From Styela clava (taxonomy: Eukaryota; Chordata; Ascidiacea; Stolidobranchia; Styelidae), in the NCBI RefSeq assembly GCF_964204865.1, contig NC_135259.1, positions 16,254,974 to 16,318,973 on the forward strand: DNA of 64,000 bases, given 5' to 3'. The translations under genes were made by a program, and so were the position numbers. Below, piece by piece: positions 11,201 to 24,449 of this stretch (position 1 is the first letter of the stretch; the number at the start of each line of letters is the position of its first letter). Below the pieces are notes generated by a model. The model ran no database searches, was not told the origin of the DNA, and saw only the letters and a program-made list of their open reading frames with translations.

Positions 11201-14200
11201 CTTACCCCTTTTATTTGTTCACTGAAGTCATCATTATTTACATAATGATGCAATGTTATTCATATGTGCATTGAATACAAAGATAGGGAGAATGTCCCAC
11301 ACCATCTATGGAATAAAATACTACAATATCAACTATTATTAAATGTGGCAGAGTGTTAATTAGGTTAGGTGATATTGAAATCTATAATTTGTGTAATTAA
11401 AAGTCGCCGACTGAACAAATATCTCAATTGAATGTCAGAATGTATAATAAATATAAATAACTTAATTTCTTTCCATGGAATAACAAGTGAGATTTCGTTA
11501 GATCAAGCATCCTTTTGTAGCAAAGGACTCATATGGGTTTAAAGTATGAAGTAGACAAAATGGAAGGAACTGCAGATTAATACATAATATCCCAGTGTCC
11601 TCTTGAATTTATAATATTATATTCATCCTTTTCATTCTTTATATTTAACAACAGGGTCATTTGTATAACTTGAAATTACTACCCACTTTTAATAATCCTA
11701 CTCAAGAAAGCATCAAAGTTTTTTCAAACCTTGAAATCTGTTTCGTGAATATATGCATTATAGAATGATCATTTAATGCATGTTCAGGGATGCTACACCA
11801 TTAAATGGGAGGCCAATGTTTGTTAGCCGATTATAGCATCTATCATTGAAACCATTGCTTCTTTCAAATACAGTATAATAGATTTTACTTATTTGTAAGT
11901 TCTTGGAAGTTTAATCATACGCTCCACTGTTTTACAAGGTAACTGACTTGTAATCAATATCATTGTGATTAATATCTGGATATCAATACTTGTTAACTTA
12001 TTGATCTTATTCTGCATAATTTATGTATTTTTGTTGTAGTTCGTCATCCTAGTTGTGGATAGTACAGATAGAGAAAGACTTCATATATCTAAGAAGGAAT
12101 TACATGAAATGCTACAAAATGAGGTGGGTTTGATCAGTTCGATGGCTACTTAATTATAAGTGTTCCCTTCAAAATTGCATTTGCTGATATATAAGTGGCT
12201 AGCTAAGGCTGATTAGTCATTACCCAGGCACTGGCTTGGAAATGGACTTCTCACACATTTTATTTTAGAAGAAGCGAAAGCTTGAAATTTTTATGTGTTA
12301 CGACTTAACCTTTGTTAGAGTTGTAAATGGAATTAGGAACTTTAGTTGCAGACCAAACCTCAAGTCTTTGAATGGAATACATTTATATCAGAAAACACGT
12401 TCCAATGTCATTTAGCATGCATGACGTGACAATGGACTTTTCACACATGCTGTGTTGTTAAGCCTATTATTAGAGGTTATCTTATTAGAACACTGATATT
12501 CTGTATTCTTTCAATGGAGTTTATTTTTACATATTGTGTACTAATTTATTGTATAGAAGGAGCATGATATATTCCTATATCCTACAAATTAGCTCAGTGA
12601 ACAGTTCGGAAAGCCAAAAAAAAAAGATAGTGAATTTTCTTTTTTTCTCTCCCTCTCTCAAATGCCTTCTTTCAACCTTTATGCTATTTCTATTTCGGAT
12701 CATGATGCATTTGTTAATTGATTTGCTAGGGAATCTTATAATCAATTCTACTAACAGACACTTTTGGATTTTTAAATGTCTGGGGCTGGGCTATGATAAC
12801 TTATTTCTATTATTAACGGCCTCATTATTTTATCTGTATTTGCCATGTTAACTTTTAATCAATAAAAATAATTTTCAGTCATTCCATTCATATGTTTGTT
12901 TGCTGAATTGTTTACCAAACAGCAATATATGAATGAGATGTGACATTCTATTATGATGTTGAATGTTTAAAAATATCTTTTTTATTATATCAGTTAACTA
13001 AAGAGGTTTTTTTCATTAATGTAAATGATCCGTGAATATTTCAAGTTGTTTATATTCTCAAGTCACATACTTTTATGTTGCTCAAATTTCCAAGAATGCT
13101 GTTGTGAATTCTATTCCAAGCAAATATAATATTTAGTTCAAAAAAGCCACATCGAAGTTTTTTTATTGTATGTAACCTTCGAATTTAATATTTTCATATT
13201 TTGGCTATGATAAGTCCTAGCTAATGGAGTTACATGTCAATATTTGTAATGTAAATCATAATAGCCTTTGTTCAACAGAGCAGGGAAGCCATAAACCCAT
13301 ATTTGAATCAATTCAAAAATTGTTTATATTTTCTAAAATGAATTCTTGATCTTATGAATATCATTAATTATTTTCATGCAAAAATTCGACGAATTAGACC
13401 CTGTTTCGTTTGTGACACTTCATTCGACTTGTGACACTGTAAAAATGTAAATCAATATCATGTTTATTCCAACCATTGTATGCATGTACAAAAATGAAGA
13501 AGCATGACATATAAATTTTTACATCACTGATTTAAATATTTGTGAATTAGGTAACACTGCCAATATTTTTGGTAAACATGATTCAATATTTTATTTTGGA
13601 TTCATTCGATTCTGTATATGTCAGGCGAGGGCAAACAATTTAGGAATTTAACTTGATAATAGCTTTATAAGGAAATCTTGGTAACTGACCAACATTTACT
13701 GTGGAATTTTAAATTTCTTTATTATTCAAGTATAGGAGTGTAGTTTTTTTTTAATTAAGTAGAGTAAAATTCGGCAATTACAGCATACAACAAGCATTAC
13801 AATTTGTAATATTTTCTTAACCCATTACAGGACCTCAAAAAAGCTAAATTACTTGTATACGCCAACAAACAAGATATCAAAGGTTGTATGACAGCCGCAG
13901 AAATATCTCAACAATTGAAATTAACATCTGTAAAAGATCACACATGGCAAATACAAGCTTGTTGTGCACTCACTGGATCAGGGTGAGTGAAAATATATGA
14001 ACTAGCTGACATTTGCTATAGGTCAGATTTAAGTATCTCTGCCTTCTAGGGGCACAAACTGATTCTAATGAATATAATACAGTATTAAAGGTGTGTGTGT
14101 TAGTATCATGTTTCTTCTATCGTGTACAATTCGAACGCAGACCTTATACAAACATTTGTTTTCGTCTAATCATTGTTTTCAATCTATATCAGTCGCTAAA

Positions 14201-15695
14201 TGGCCTCAGGTACTTATTTGGATTTCGGATTGGTTTGTGATTTTTTAATTTTCTATTTACTTTCATCCTGTTTTTGTTGGCTGTTCTTATTTCGGTACTC
14301 CAGTACTGTGTGTACCAGGTTAGGGTTAGGCCAAAATTTTATTCCGATTTTCCTTATTTTGATTCTATTCCGAGTGCTGGGACTGTCTGACGTCAGTGTT
14401 AGCCAAGTGAATACACCCCCTGAGTCCTGACCATAGTAATCAGTCCCTGTACACAACTTGATGTAAAGTAGGCGAACAAAATTAGTTACCTCCATATTGG
14501 TACACACTACACACACTTCTGGAGCTCCCTTATTTCTTTGGTATATGTGTTTATATGCTGAAGTAATGACATTCAAATTAAATATCTTATTCTCAACAAA
14601 AGTCAATAGTATTCATTATTGACTATTCATTAAATATTTCAAGCATTAAAAGATATATTTGTGTTATGCGTGCTATTCATAATAATATTAAAACGCCATT
14701 TTGTAATTTAAGTAATTTCCTTTCAATTGTATTTCTGCTAATAAGTAGGTTCTATTTTATTGTGGAGAAATTATGTCTCAATTAATTGGACCATTCAATC
14801 CTAAGAAGAATCCACACTGAAGCGATGAATAAGTTTGTGTGAAAATATTAGGAGGAAAATTGCCATAAAACTTGATTTGAATAAATATGCGTTGGTTAAT
14901 AATGAGGAAATTAAAATCAACGCATTGTCGAATATTTGTATTATCTTATTTATTAAATTCATATTATAGCTTTAAAGAAAATATTTATTTCCTTCAATAA
15001 TTAGTGACATACTGGAAAACATGGCTACATTATCAATATTTATCATTCTATTTGTTGACATAGTGAATATGAATTAATTTAGGGTTGAGGTATAAATTGA
15101 TTTTCCAGTTTCTGACGTGAATTCATAACCTCCCTGCTGTATGTTATATGAAAAAATATTATTAAAATAAAAGCATGCTGACATATTTGATAAGAAATTA
15201 TTCACCGGCCATGTAATCTTTGCAATAATTTTCTTTTGAGGTTATGAGGTTAGAATTTTGTGGGTCTCGGGGCTATTGCTGTCTAAAAGCCAGGAGAGAA
15301 GTATAATAAATTCTGAGTTGTAAATCTCAGTTCAGTCAACCATAAGAATATTCTCGGTTTTATGTATATTTTGAAATAGCAATGCACAGTCAATTACTTA
15401 AAGCGTTAATTGCAAATTATCAACTTCAAAAAATAAGGAATATTATGTACAATATTGTGTACGTTATAACAGCTCACAATAGGATTTACACATTTATCCT
15501 TGGAAAGAAAACCTGAATTATATGTTTAGCCTGACTTTATGATGACTTGTGTCCTATAAGAAAATAGTTCGGCTATTTGTTTCTCATGTGTGGGCTGTCA
15601 TACACCCCTTCCTTTATTGTTTTTTCACTTTATTATTACTGCCATTTTTTAGGTTATCAAATGGTTTGGAATGGATGCTTGAGAGCAAAAGATGA
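8272..15695 (+). CDS. ARL5: ADP-ribosylation factor-like GTPase ARL5, 6 exons
   Basis: Small GTPase of the trans-Golgi, which in animals recruits the GARP tethering complex. Exons 8272-8317, 9579-9639, 9971-10118, 12040-12123, 13831-13982 and 15653-15695 join in phase to 177 residues (human ARL5A/B 179). Gly2 in MGFLLSKL is the expected N-myristoylation site. P-loop GLDNAGKT is at residues 23-30, switch I Thr at 47 ([10 protein letters not shown]), switch II WDIGGQE at 65-71, NKQD at 125-128, and CCALTGSG near the C-terminus. [12 protein letters not shown] and [14 protein letters not shown] are ARL5 signatures rather than ARF. Introns are long (up to 1.9 kb) and carry MITEs. Intron 1 also holds an unusual motif array at 8963-9521. 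Confidence 0.97.
8876..8940. mobile_element. Fragment of repeat family A
   Basis: CAGTTTCGTACCTAAAGTAC followed by ACTTCTAGTGGGCGTA and CATGTCAATC matches the left end of the complete copy at 38708-39134. Only the terminus is present. It lies in ARL5 intron 1, immediately before the motif array. Confidence 0.55.
8963..9521. repeat. Dispersed GCTAAGTCC motif array in ARL5 intron 1
   Basis: At least ten copies or near-copies of GCTAAGTCC, in both orientations, within about 560 bases: near 8963, 9158, 9207, 9249, 9283, 9301, 9334, 9396, 9461 and 9511. Examples are GAGCTAAGTCCA (9334 and 9461) and TGGACTTAG (9207, 9249, 9512). Spacing is irregular and the sequence between differs, so this is not a simple tandem repeat. 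Confidence 0.7.
10441..10635. mobile_element. MITE, family B
   Basis: In ARL5 intron 3. Shares GGCCATAACTTTATTCCGAT, CTATTACAAGTTCGGGGACT and GTTAGCCAAGTGAATA with copies at 14294, 21203 and 30001. One end is ACTCTCGAAGTATG, the other (reversed) CGCTCCAGTATTTGTACC. Confidence 0.7.
14294..14529. mobile_element. MITE, family B
   Basis: In ARL5 intron 5. Ends GGTACTCCAGTACTGTGTGT and, reversed, GGGAGCTCCAGAAGTGTGTG. Internal GGTTAGGGTTAGGCCAAAAT and GACTGTCTGACGTCAGTGTT identify the family. Confidence 0.7.
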
Positions 15696-18600
15696 TAGCA
15701 ACATGTGTGAATAGTCTAACAGCTGCTGTGTGGCCGTACTACCGATGTGTAGTGATGTCACTGTCCCTGTGTTAGCTAGTTGAAGCTGGGATAAATAGAA
15801 GATGATGGTTGGTGCATGCTTCAGTTCTCCAGATTTTGCATCCCCATTCGTTCTGAAGAGGCTGTTGCATAAAATCATTATTTTAGTGATGGGTAGTTTT
15901 GACTATTAGTAAGCAGCAAGCGTATGATATTAATATCCTCCCTTCAAACATTTTCCTATTTCTTGACTTAATTTTTCCTATAATTTTGAACTATCAACTA
16001 TTGTGCGGTGTGTACTGTTTTTAAATATGCCAAACTTGCCAATACTGCAGATATTTTTCATTTGAAAAATCTTATTCAAACTACTGGCTGCATGATAGAA
16101 TTATGACTGGTCATATTCAATGAAGTTTAAAACAAGTCAAATGTGTCAAATTTATCAAATATTATTACTTATAATTGCATTTTTACAGAGTTATTTCTTG
16201 GAATATATCGTTTCTGTCTGAATTGACTACCTGTTTAAAATTGTGCTATGTTAATGTCATTATGAATTAATAACATCCTTTACATTTTGGTCTGCCTAGA
16301 AAACATAATATAAAAAAATTGCAACTCTAGTAAATTTCAGTGTTTATGTGATCGAAGTTGTCACCCATACATTGCAATTATTTATTGTAAAAAACGTTCA
16401 TATGTGTTGTCAACATATAATTTTAATATTATTGTTTGAGATATTTTCATTAATTATACAAAATCAAAAATGTTTATTAGAAATATTAGACTTAAAACAT
16501 TATATTTTAGATTGTTATCTAGGTTTTATGAATCTGTAACACCATATTGATATTTCTTCAAACTTTTTGGAAATATAAAACATCTCATTGTTCTTAACTC
16601 ACAGTCTATGTTCAACAGTTGAAATATGGAATTGCAATAACTTATTTTGTGAGTGCCATATCATGAAGCATTTAGGCAGTGTTCTCCTTTGCATGCATCA
16701 ATGTGTTCCACAAATTATGATGTTGTATGTGCTTCCCACATGTATTTAGGTTATTTAGGTTTATCTTACAAACACTTGTATTCTTTCAGAAATGTGTGTA
16801 CTTATTAATTTGTTTCTGTCTAGCATGAATATTCGTAATCCAGAGGGATGATAATGAATATGGTTTCATATAATTCCTAAATTCAAGCGTTTCATCTATA
16901 TTTTTTCTCAAGTCATCACAGTTTTGACTTCGCTATGAAAAACTTCCAAATCACTTGCTGACTGTAGGTTATCATATATTTTGCATACAACAATGCTGCC
17001 GAGGGATAGTTAATCAATAGCCAGTAGTCTTTCGTGTTTCAATTAATATTCTACCATTCCCGATAAAAATGAAAAAAAAAAACATCTTTTGTTTTACATG
17101 AAATAAAATCAAATACTCAGAATATCCCTTTCGAAAATTTTTATGTACATGAAATGTTTAATTTAGTCAATCGGCCCGTTTTTGTGATGTGCTGAGTTGC
17201 CATTTCCATATTATACCTTGTCTGGGCAGCTTTCTCAGATAACGTCATAGAAAAGTACAAATTTCCATCAATTTTGTTGTGGATATATGTGGTTTTCTTT
17301 TATTTAACACCAACGTATGGGGTTGTCTGTATAGTGCAGACGATTTCACTGATTTTATTTAGTGTGGTTTTGTTCTCTATTAATAAATACACTTGTTTGC
17401 TTAAGCACTTCAAGCCTAACGCATAAATGGTTCATTACCTGCATAATGGATTGATCGTTTATCTGCCTTATAATCTGTTTTATGTTTACACAATATTTTG
17501 GTGTATTTTTATGTGAAACTCTGTTAAATATAGTATATTTATTGTGATGCCATTTATCATGGATCATTGCCCTGATATATATATATATATATGGTAAAAT
17601 CGGCGATAATTTCAGGAATTGTTTCAAGTTCACGAATGTGTTCAATATTATTTCAACAAATTTGTGTGGCAGTGCCGATTCTAAAAATATGCCATGGAAT
17701 CGATTCATTGAGGCTACAGTTAAATGACTGAATGAAAGTCGTGCCTGTATTGCCATCCTGCCTCACTCCCAAATCTTTTAAAGCCGTACCGACCAGCCGT
17801 TGGGAACCAGTGTGGTGCCGGTCCGCAAGGAATTTCGTTGTTTTTCTGCCATCGCAACAGCGTGGCAAACTTGCATTATTTCATTAGAATTTTTTCCGCA
17901 GCTATATTGGATGTCTGATAAGTGCCTCGACCGTCGAGTAAATCACGCTTTCCGGTCCGCCGCGGAAGCGTTTTGTAAAACGAAATGAATGTAAGCTGTA
18001 TGCTTGTATCCTGTACAGAGTGAGGAAATCCTGCAAATCGTTAGCCACATCAAATTTCGAAGCAGAAAAGACTTCGAGAGGACGAGGACAAAACACAGGT
18101 GCGAGTGTTGGATCGTACTGTAAATGATTTCAGTCAGAATATACAGAAACAAATCGCGATCGGAATGGAAAAAGCTTTTTCTAGGTCGGAATTGCAGGAC
18201 ATAACAGCTCTGAAGCCCAGGTAACACGCATACTAAGTGGAGAAATGATAGCGTTGGACTGTCCGCGAGGGATTCAAGCGTTTTGTGAGCCATATAACCC
18301 AGGTACAGCATCCATAGCTGGTAGGCTACTATTTTATATTTTTTTTTACAAAGATGTGCGTGACAAAGTACAAATGATCATGCAGAAAATGTCAGTTCTA
18401 CGACATATGGAGCGTTGCCAATACCAAAAAATCGATATTGTACCATGTACAATACATTTTCGGCTTCCCGCACTCCTGCAAATATGATCTACGTGAATTC
18501 CACATTCCCAGCAATAAAATTCACGTCTTGGCGAGCGACCACGAATCAAATGTTTTCTTTCGTCTTCTGCATACACTCCAGCTAGTCCTTCGACTTTAAA

Positions 18601-18969
18601 GAATATAAGTGTGACGTAAATAGTTACATTTTATGAACAGAATGGCAGAAATGCGTAAGCTATGAACAAAACAAAAAACTTGGGAGAGCGTAATGGGGAC
18701 GTTACAAAAACTTTGTCGGCCCCAAATAGAAACTCGAAGCTGCCCGTGACCGAACGCGACAAGCGCACGACGCGAAAGAGAGAAATGTGAAAGACACGCC
18801 GTCAAATCGAATTAGGGAGAAACGTAAAGTTACGGCAATGGCCCCATATCATGAAAGTCTATGACAACCTAAAATACAACTTACACAGACTACGATCATA
18901 ATCTAACAAGCCTATTGCTCCATTAGGATTTCAATAACAGTAGAAATGGTTAAAAGCAGAAATTTATGA

Positions 18970-19039
18970 CATCAGGCGGGCCAGACTAAATCACTAACGG
19001 GCCGGATTTGCCCCGCGGGCCGTAGTTTGCCCATGTCAG
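18970..19039. mobile_element. hAT-like element, 3' fragment
   Basis: GGGCCGGATTTGCCCCGCGG and the terminal TTTGCCCATGTCAG match the right end of the element at 58275-58570 and, reversed, the left end at 27558. The opposite terminus was not found, so only one end is claimed. Confidence 0.55.
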
Positions 19040-19329
19040 TCCTAGGCCCTTTCATTTTCTAAACCCGTTCCTGCATATACGCATTTACATGATTTAGGTC
19101 CGACCATCGTCAAAGAATTTGGTTCTGGATATAAAACCGCCGATTCTGGCTCGAAGTTTAAAATGTGACTCCCATCCAAAGTTCTGATGGACTTTCTTTC
19201 TCAAAACATATTGAGTGAGATTATAACTAGCTTCCAACAATTTTTCAAAAAACAAAACCCGAATGGCAGATTGCCAACAGGCAAAACAATACAAATGCTA
19301 CAAACCCCATCGCCCCGGGACGATGTGTG

Positions 19330-19790
19330 AGAGGTTTTGACGGGAGATTCGGAGTTGCGGAAAAGGTATCTAGATAGATAGGATAGAGGCAGCTGCAAAC
19401 AGAGAAAGCAAGTAGACCGTCAAGAAGGGACTTGCAGGTAGATCCGGGGAGAAGAAGTATCTCCGAATATAAAAACAGCGGAGGCAAGCGAGAGATGGAA
19501 GTTACATAGAGAGCAAGTAGACCGACGAGAGGGGATGGTCCGAAGAGGGAAAAGACACAGCGAGCGAAAAACAATCCGGCGAGGACAGAAAGAGAAAAAC
19601 ATCAGAGGCAAGCTGAAGAGTGAAAAAAGAAGTCGATCGAAAGGAGACTGAGAAATAGCACAAGAAAAGTCGCGGAGAGCGCGACGTGCAAGATGAAGGC
19701 GGCAGCCCTCTGACTACCGCAGAAATGAGGTTAGAAAGAGCGCTGAGGAGGAATATGGCGGAAATAGAGCGTGATAGTGACTGGCATGGG
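19330..19790. repeat. Purine-rich block with degenerate repeated units
   Basis: The plus strand here is dominated by A and G and is more GC-rich than its flanks. A GAGGCA(A)GC motif recurs near 19386, 19481 and 19605. GCAAGTAGACCG occurs twice (near 19407 and 19513). This suggests decayed tandem units of about 95-125 bases. Apparent frames on the other strand are low-complexity Ser/Phe/Leu reads and are not called genes. Confidence 0.5.
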
Positions 19791-20432
19791 ACGGAAATTT
19801 TACCGCAAATTTTTTTTTGTCTTTTGAACGCCACATCTTTTTCTCCGAACAAAGCCAGATAGATCAAAGTAGCCACTGATATCTAACAATACCTCGAAAA
19901 GAATCGCTCTTAAATTGGGAAATACAGCTCCCTAGAGGGCGAAAGAGATACATACAATACGAGAAAAAAGGGGCGAGGGGCGATATTTTAAAGGTCAGAA
20001 ATCTCGCGGCACTTTTTTTTATAATCCAAGTATAAAAACCTGATTTACTTGCGATGTAATAATAACAAATGTATTACATGGGGCGACGATAAATGAAAGT
20101 TTGAGAAATTACCTGGGTTCTGTACTTTTGAATCACTGTCGTTGTGTTTTCAAAATACCCATCGACAACTTCACTTACGAAAATAGATATTGTCACAAAC
20201 ATACGTTCTTCAAAACATTGATAACATTTTAGTATGATTGACTGAAATATCGTTTATTTTAGCAAGCTTGTACTGGTAACCATCGACTAACAGTATGCTG
20301 CCCAGATTTAGAGCGAACAGTACGGCGCGAGTTGTGAGCGGAGTCGCAATTTCATACTTTCAAAGATGTTATTAAAATGCAAATTATTTTAAAGCATTAC
20401 GTCACAAAACGTCCGTGACGCATGCATACGCC

Positions 20433-20613
20433 CAGTGGAGGGATTCAATTTTTTTTTGTCAGCCGGTTCTATCACAAAAGTCATATTTTTTACCAGGTTT
20501 TGTTACAAAAAGTCATTGAGATTAACCAGTAATCCTAACCGGTTCGCTGATCTCATAAAATTCTATGCGACGGCTCTATAGAACCGGTGCGAACCGGCTG
20601 AATCCCACCACTG
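20433..20613. mobile_element. Non-autonomous hAT-like element
   Basis: Ends CAGTGGAGGGATTCA and, reversed, CAGTGGTGGGATTCAGCC. Flanks CATACGCC and CACACGCT agree at 6 of 8 positions. A near-identical element lies at 45362-45531, sharing TCACAAAAGTCATATTTTT and GAACCGGCTGAATCCCAC. Confidence 0.7.
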
Positions 20614-21202
20614 CACACGCTAATGTTTTGTTATTAAAATTTGATTTTTCCTGAGCTTTGACCAAGTCAAAACAATATTGTTCGATTGCAAATCCCACCA
20701 ACCACCCCCATTTTTTTTTCATAAGTTTTGTCAAAACAAGAATTTATTACAAACCATCAGTTCTCACTCAGTCACTAGTGTATTGTTGGTGCAAAATCGA
20801 ATTCATGGAGTTTCCGTGATCCGAATCTTAATACTGGTATTTGAAACTATTCCCGGATACCGAAACCTAAGTATTATGATCGCTATAAATTTCGCAATTG
20901 CACGTATAACTTTACTGACAGCTTGTGTTTGAGGTTTGTTTGAGATTTATACACAAAGTTTCTAAAATTGATGGTTTGGTTTCCACGCATGTGGTGCCTG
21001 GAGTCGTTCTCTGCCATGGGAACGAGCGATACTGAGAATATCAGGTCGCTTAAACGTATTTGAAACACCTGCTCCCGCTCATACGTGCTATTTTACCTTA
21101 ATATGATTTAATGCTGGATTCCCTTATAGGTAACGCTGCTCGATAACCATTATTGATATATCGCGTCTCCCTGCACACTGAAATGCATTTTTTTTTCGGC
21201 TC

Positions 21203-21409
21203 TCCAGAAGTATTTGTACCAATATGGAGGTAACTAATTTTGTTCGCCTATTTTGCATCAAGTTGTGTAAAGTGACTGAAACCTATGGGCAGGGCGTATA
21301 TTCACTTGGCTAACACAGACAGTCCCCAAACTTGTAATAGAACTAAAATAAGGAAAATCGGAATAAAATTACGCCCTAACCGTAACCTGGTACACATACT
21401 ACGGGAGTA
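21203..21409. mobile_element. MITE, family B
   Basis: CCAGAAGTATTTGTACCAAT at one end and TACACATACTACGGGAG at the other. Internal blocks match 14294-14529 in reverse orientation. Confidence 0.7.
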
Positions 21410-21679
21410 TCTTTTTTTCTTTATTCGGCATATTCAATATGCATTTTCGGTATAGGAAAAAATCACTGACTAACGGGTACAGAACTATTTACAGAGATAT
21501 ACAGAAGGGACACCACATGTTGCCACGGTTCACTTTTGTTTTCGAAACCCTGAGACTTTTTTCCAAATCAAACATAACATATAACTTTCAAGATTTTTTT
21601 ATATTGTGTGTCAATGGATCATGGATAATATATCATTGTTAACTGAATATTTACATTTAACATCAATGCAATGCACATT

Positions 21680-24449
21680 TCATATCTTGCGTTCGCACAA
21701 AGCATTAAAGTGAGCGCAGCATTCTCCGTCATCAATCTGGTAGTTTATATCTCTGGATATCCAACCGCAGTTTTGATTTCCTCCGTAATTGTCAGGTTGG
21801 CCAGATCCCCAGTTCCCTGTGTGCACGAACGGTTTTCCGTCCAACCAACGCCAATTACCCTCGCTCTTGATATCTGTCAACCCGATCCAGTAACCTTTCA
21901 TGTTATTATTTCGTAGTCTGGCAGTTAAATACCTAATAATGAAAACAAGCGATTAGCAGCTACACTTTAAAGTCTAAATTAAAATTGGAATGTGCGAAAT
22001 TGAAGGATAATTAATGTACATAAACAAATTTTTATTGGCGTGTGTTATTGAGAGTGAAGAGTTAATATTAAATCGGTAATCCCGAAGTATGTGAACCAAG
22101 ATGGCGGACACCGGAACGTAGTATGTGTACCAGGTCCTGGTTTGGCCATAATTTTAGGTGCTAATACTACGGGAGTCACTTGGCTAGTCCCTGAACTCGT
22201 AATAGAACTAACATTGGAATAAAATTATTGCCTAACCTTAACCTGGTACACATACCACGTTCCAGTGTCCGCCATCTTGGTTCACATACTTCGAGAGTAC
22301 CATCAAATTAACATAATATCATAACATTAATATTAGACCTATTGACTGTTTTGGATATACATTTGCGAGTGGGAGTCTTCGTATCCTAGTCTCAACAATT
22401 TAGGAATGCGATGGATGAGCTATGCTGCGTTACAGCGTAAAGAAAACTTTGCGAAACTAAAAGAATACTTACTTTAAATTTTCTTCATTTTGAACGGCAG
22501 CGTAAGGAATATCGGCCCCATTTTCCATGCAAATTTTGCGAGCAGTATTGAAGTCCACCGCTGCCCCGAATATTTTGTATTGATATCCACCTCTGCCTGT
22601 TAGCCATCCAGGTTCGCTGCAATCTGAAATATGGGTAAACAAAAATAGATATAGAAAAATGGAGATTTTTTGTACAAAGCCCCACCAAAAAAAACGCCTC
22701 AAAATAAGAAAATTAGTAAATATCCAGTTAGAGTTAGGAAAGCAGATTGCGCTGCAAATTCAATTTTCAAATCATTCCTAACTCTAGCTGGGTGATTACT
22801 GATTTTTTATTTCAAAACATTGCGGGGTTGTTTTTCTCAAAGTTCACATTTTTGCGTCATAGTAGTGGGGGCTTTGTAAAAAGGATCTAAAAATGGCTGT
22901 CATGAAAATAGATTTGAGAGATACAAACGGAGTTTTACAGAATATTGACCAGATCAATAACCCCATAATATATTCTCAGATTGTAACCTAAAATTGTCAA
23001 AAAAACTCAAATTACTCATTTTTATTAACTAAACCTAAATTTATAAACTTATTAATACACCGAAAAAAAAAACGATTGTAGAGGCTTTCGCTTAATTTAA
23101 CGGGTGTGTACAATACCATATTTCTTGGCTTTCTTGAATTTGCTGAATTGCATTATTTGAGCTTACATTATCAAAAATGACATTGGCATATACTTACTTT
23201 ACCGTAAATTTGAGCAATTAAATAACTTAAATCTTGGTTTAGATCATTTTTTCTAATCTGAAAATACTTGGAAATGTGAACTTACGCCCTGACGATGATC
23301 CTCGTCCACCTGTAAAGTAGGGCAGAATAAATATAGTTTTAACTTACTGTCATTTTTTTATATAGATGATTTTAAATGTGCAAATTTAGATTGAACCCCA
23401 CATTATATCTAATGAGTTATTACTGACAACAACGCAGTAATCGTTAAAACAATGTTTTCAAACTGGCCCTCAGGAGAAGATCAATACTACTTTACATATG
23501 TCGATTTTCAGAACAAAGGATTGGTTCAAAATATAAATTGAATAGCCTGTGAAATATCTATTCTTTATGCTGAATAAATCAGTTGCATAATAGGTTGGTA
23601 TATCAAGCCCGACGCGGAGAACAAGATAACTGAAGATAATTTTAAAACAAAAACAGAATGATGAATTCTATTCTTATTACCCGAAGATCCTTTACGGGCA
23701 GCTCGTTTTCCTGCTGCTCTCCACGCCTGTAAATAAAACAAAAAAAAAACAAGTTCGATCGTCTATTGCTCAAATAAACTTATTTATTTTCATTATGGTC
23801 TGAAAAGTGAAATGCTAATATCTTGACCATACAATACTAAACACCACACGGTTACTACCTTATTTATTCGACCAAATTGTCCATGTTGGGCTATTGGTCT
23901 TTTGCGACTTTCCTTTTGGTGGTATCCCGCATTTTGGTGATTTTACGCCTGAGTAGGTTATTGTGACGTTGTTTTGCGGAAATTTTTATTAACAAATCAA
24001 ACAATTTTCTTTGGCGTACTGCATTTTATCCAATTATCCTTAGAGAACAATTCTTGATAAAAATGCATATACTAGAGAAAAACACTATTTTATTGTTTTT
24101 ATCATTATATTAAATAAAAAAATGTAATTTTCATGGCATATTAAAATTTACTTAAAAGTAATTTTTGGGCGAATATTTTCAGAAATAGCAATAAATATAA
24201 TTCAGTACCAATTACCAATACAATATCTGTAATGACGGAAAAACATCTACAGAAAATTTCAACACAATAATTAGGTGTTAAAGTAAAGATTCTTACATTT
24301 ATATCTTTTGTTGTTGGAAGATCACGGAACTCCGAAATTATTCTTCCATCATCACTCTCACATACAACTGGGACTTTGCAATCTTGACTGTTGACGATAT
24401 CAGACCAAGCCAAAAGCAAAACAAGCAAAATAAATGCGCAGTATTTCAT
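21680..24449 (-). CDS. Secreted C-type lectin 1, 5 exons
   Basis: Exons in transcript order: 24449-24297, 23726-23681, 23309-23286, 22623-22473, 21932-21680. Phases agree and give 208 residues. Residues 1-21 are a signal peptide (MKYCAFILLVLLLAW). A short N-terminal segment with CKVPVVC follows, then a basic Gly/Ser/Arg linker from two small exons (WRAAGKRAARKGSSG), then one C-type lectin domain over the last two exons. Domain marks: CSEPGW, ARKICMENGADIPYA, YWIGLTD, WRWLDG, QPDN and CGWISR, ending ALCERKI. QPD is the galactose-type form of the sugar motif. The usual WND is replaced by YQIDD, so calcium and sugar binding are uncertain. Paralogous to the next two lectins. The ligand is unknown. 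Confidence 0.9.
22079..22301. mobile_element. MITE, family B, in lectin 1 intron 4
   Basis: Ends CCCGAAGTATGTGAACCAAG and, reversed, CTCGAAGTATGTGAACCAAG form a long inverted repeat continuing into GATGGCGGACACCGGAACGT-type sequence. Closest to the copy at 40869-41105. Confidence 0.75.

Larger units (their letters stand above)
15696..21679. other. 6-kb region without recognisable genes
   Basis: ARL5 3' flank and the region beyond the lectin cluster. The short frames inside do not resemble proteins I know and lack splice support. Contents: an (AT)n run near 17574-17592, a hAT-like 3' fragment ending at 19039, a purine-rich GC-elevated block at about 19330-19790, a hAT-like element at 20433-20613, a fragment shared with the 7.8-kb retroelement at about 20990-21180, and a family B MITE at about 21203-21409. 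Confidence 0.5.

Noticed and set aside
14253-14606. 117-residue open frame on the minus strand in ARL5 intron 5
   Set aside because: It is a translation of a family B MITE; the same repeat gives different short frames elsewhere.
17355-17756. 133-residue open frame on the minus strand
   Set aside because: Spans an (AT)n run, has no recognisable motif and no splice or homology support.
19502-19876. 124-residue open frame on the minus strand
   Set aside because: A Ser/Phe/Leu-rich read of the purine-rich block. Composition explains the lack of stops.
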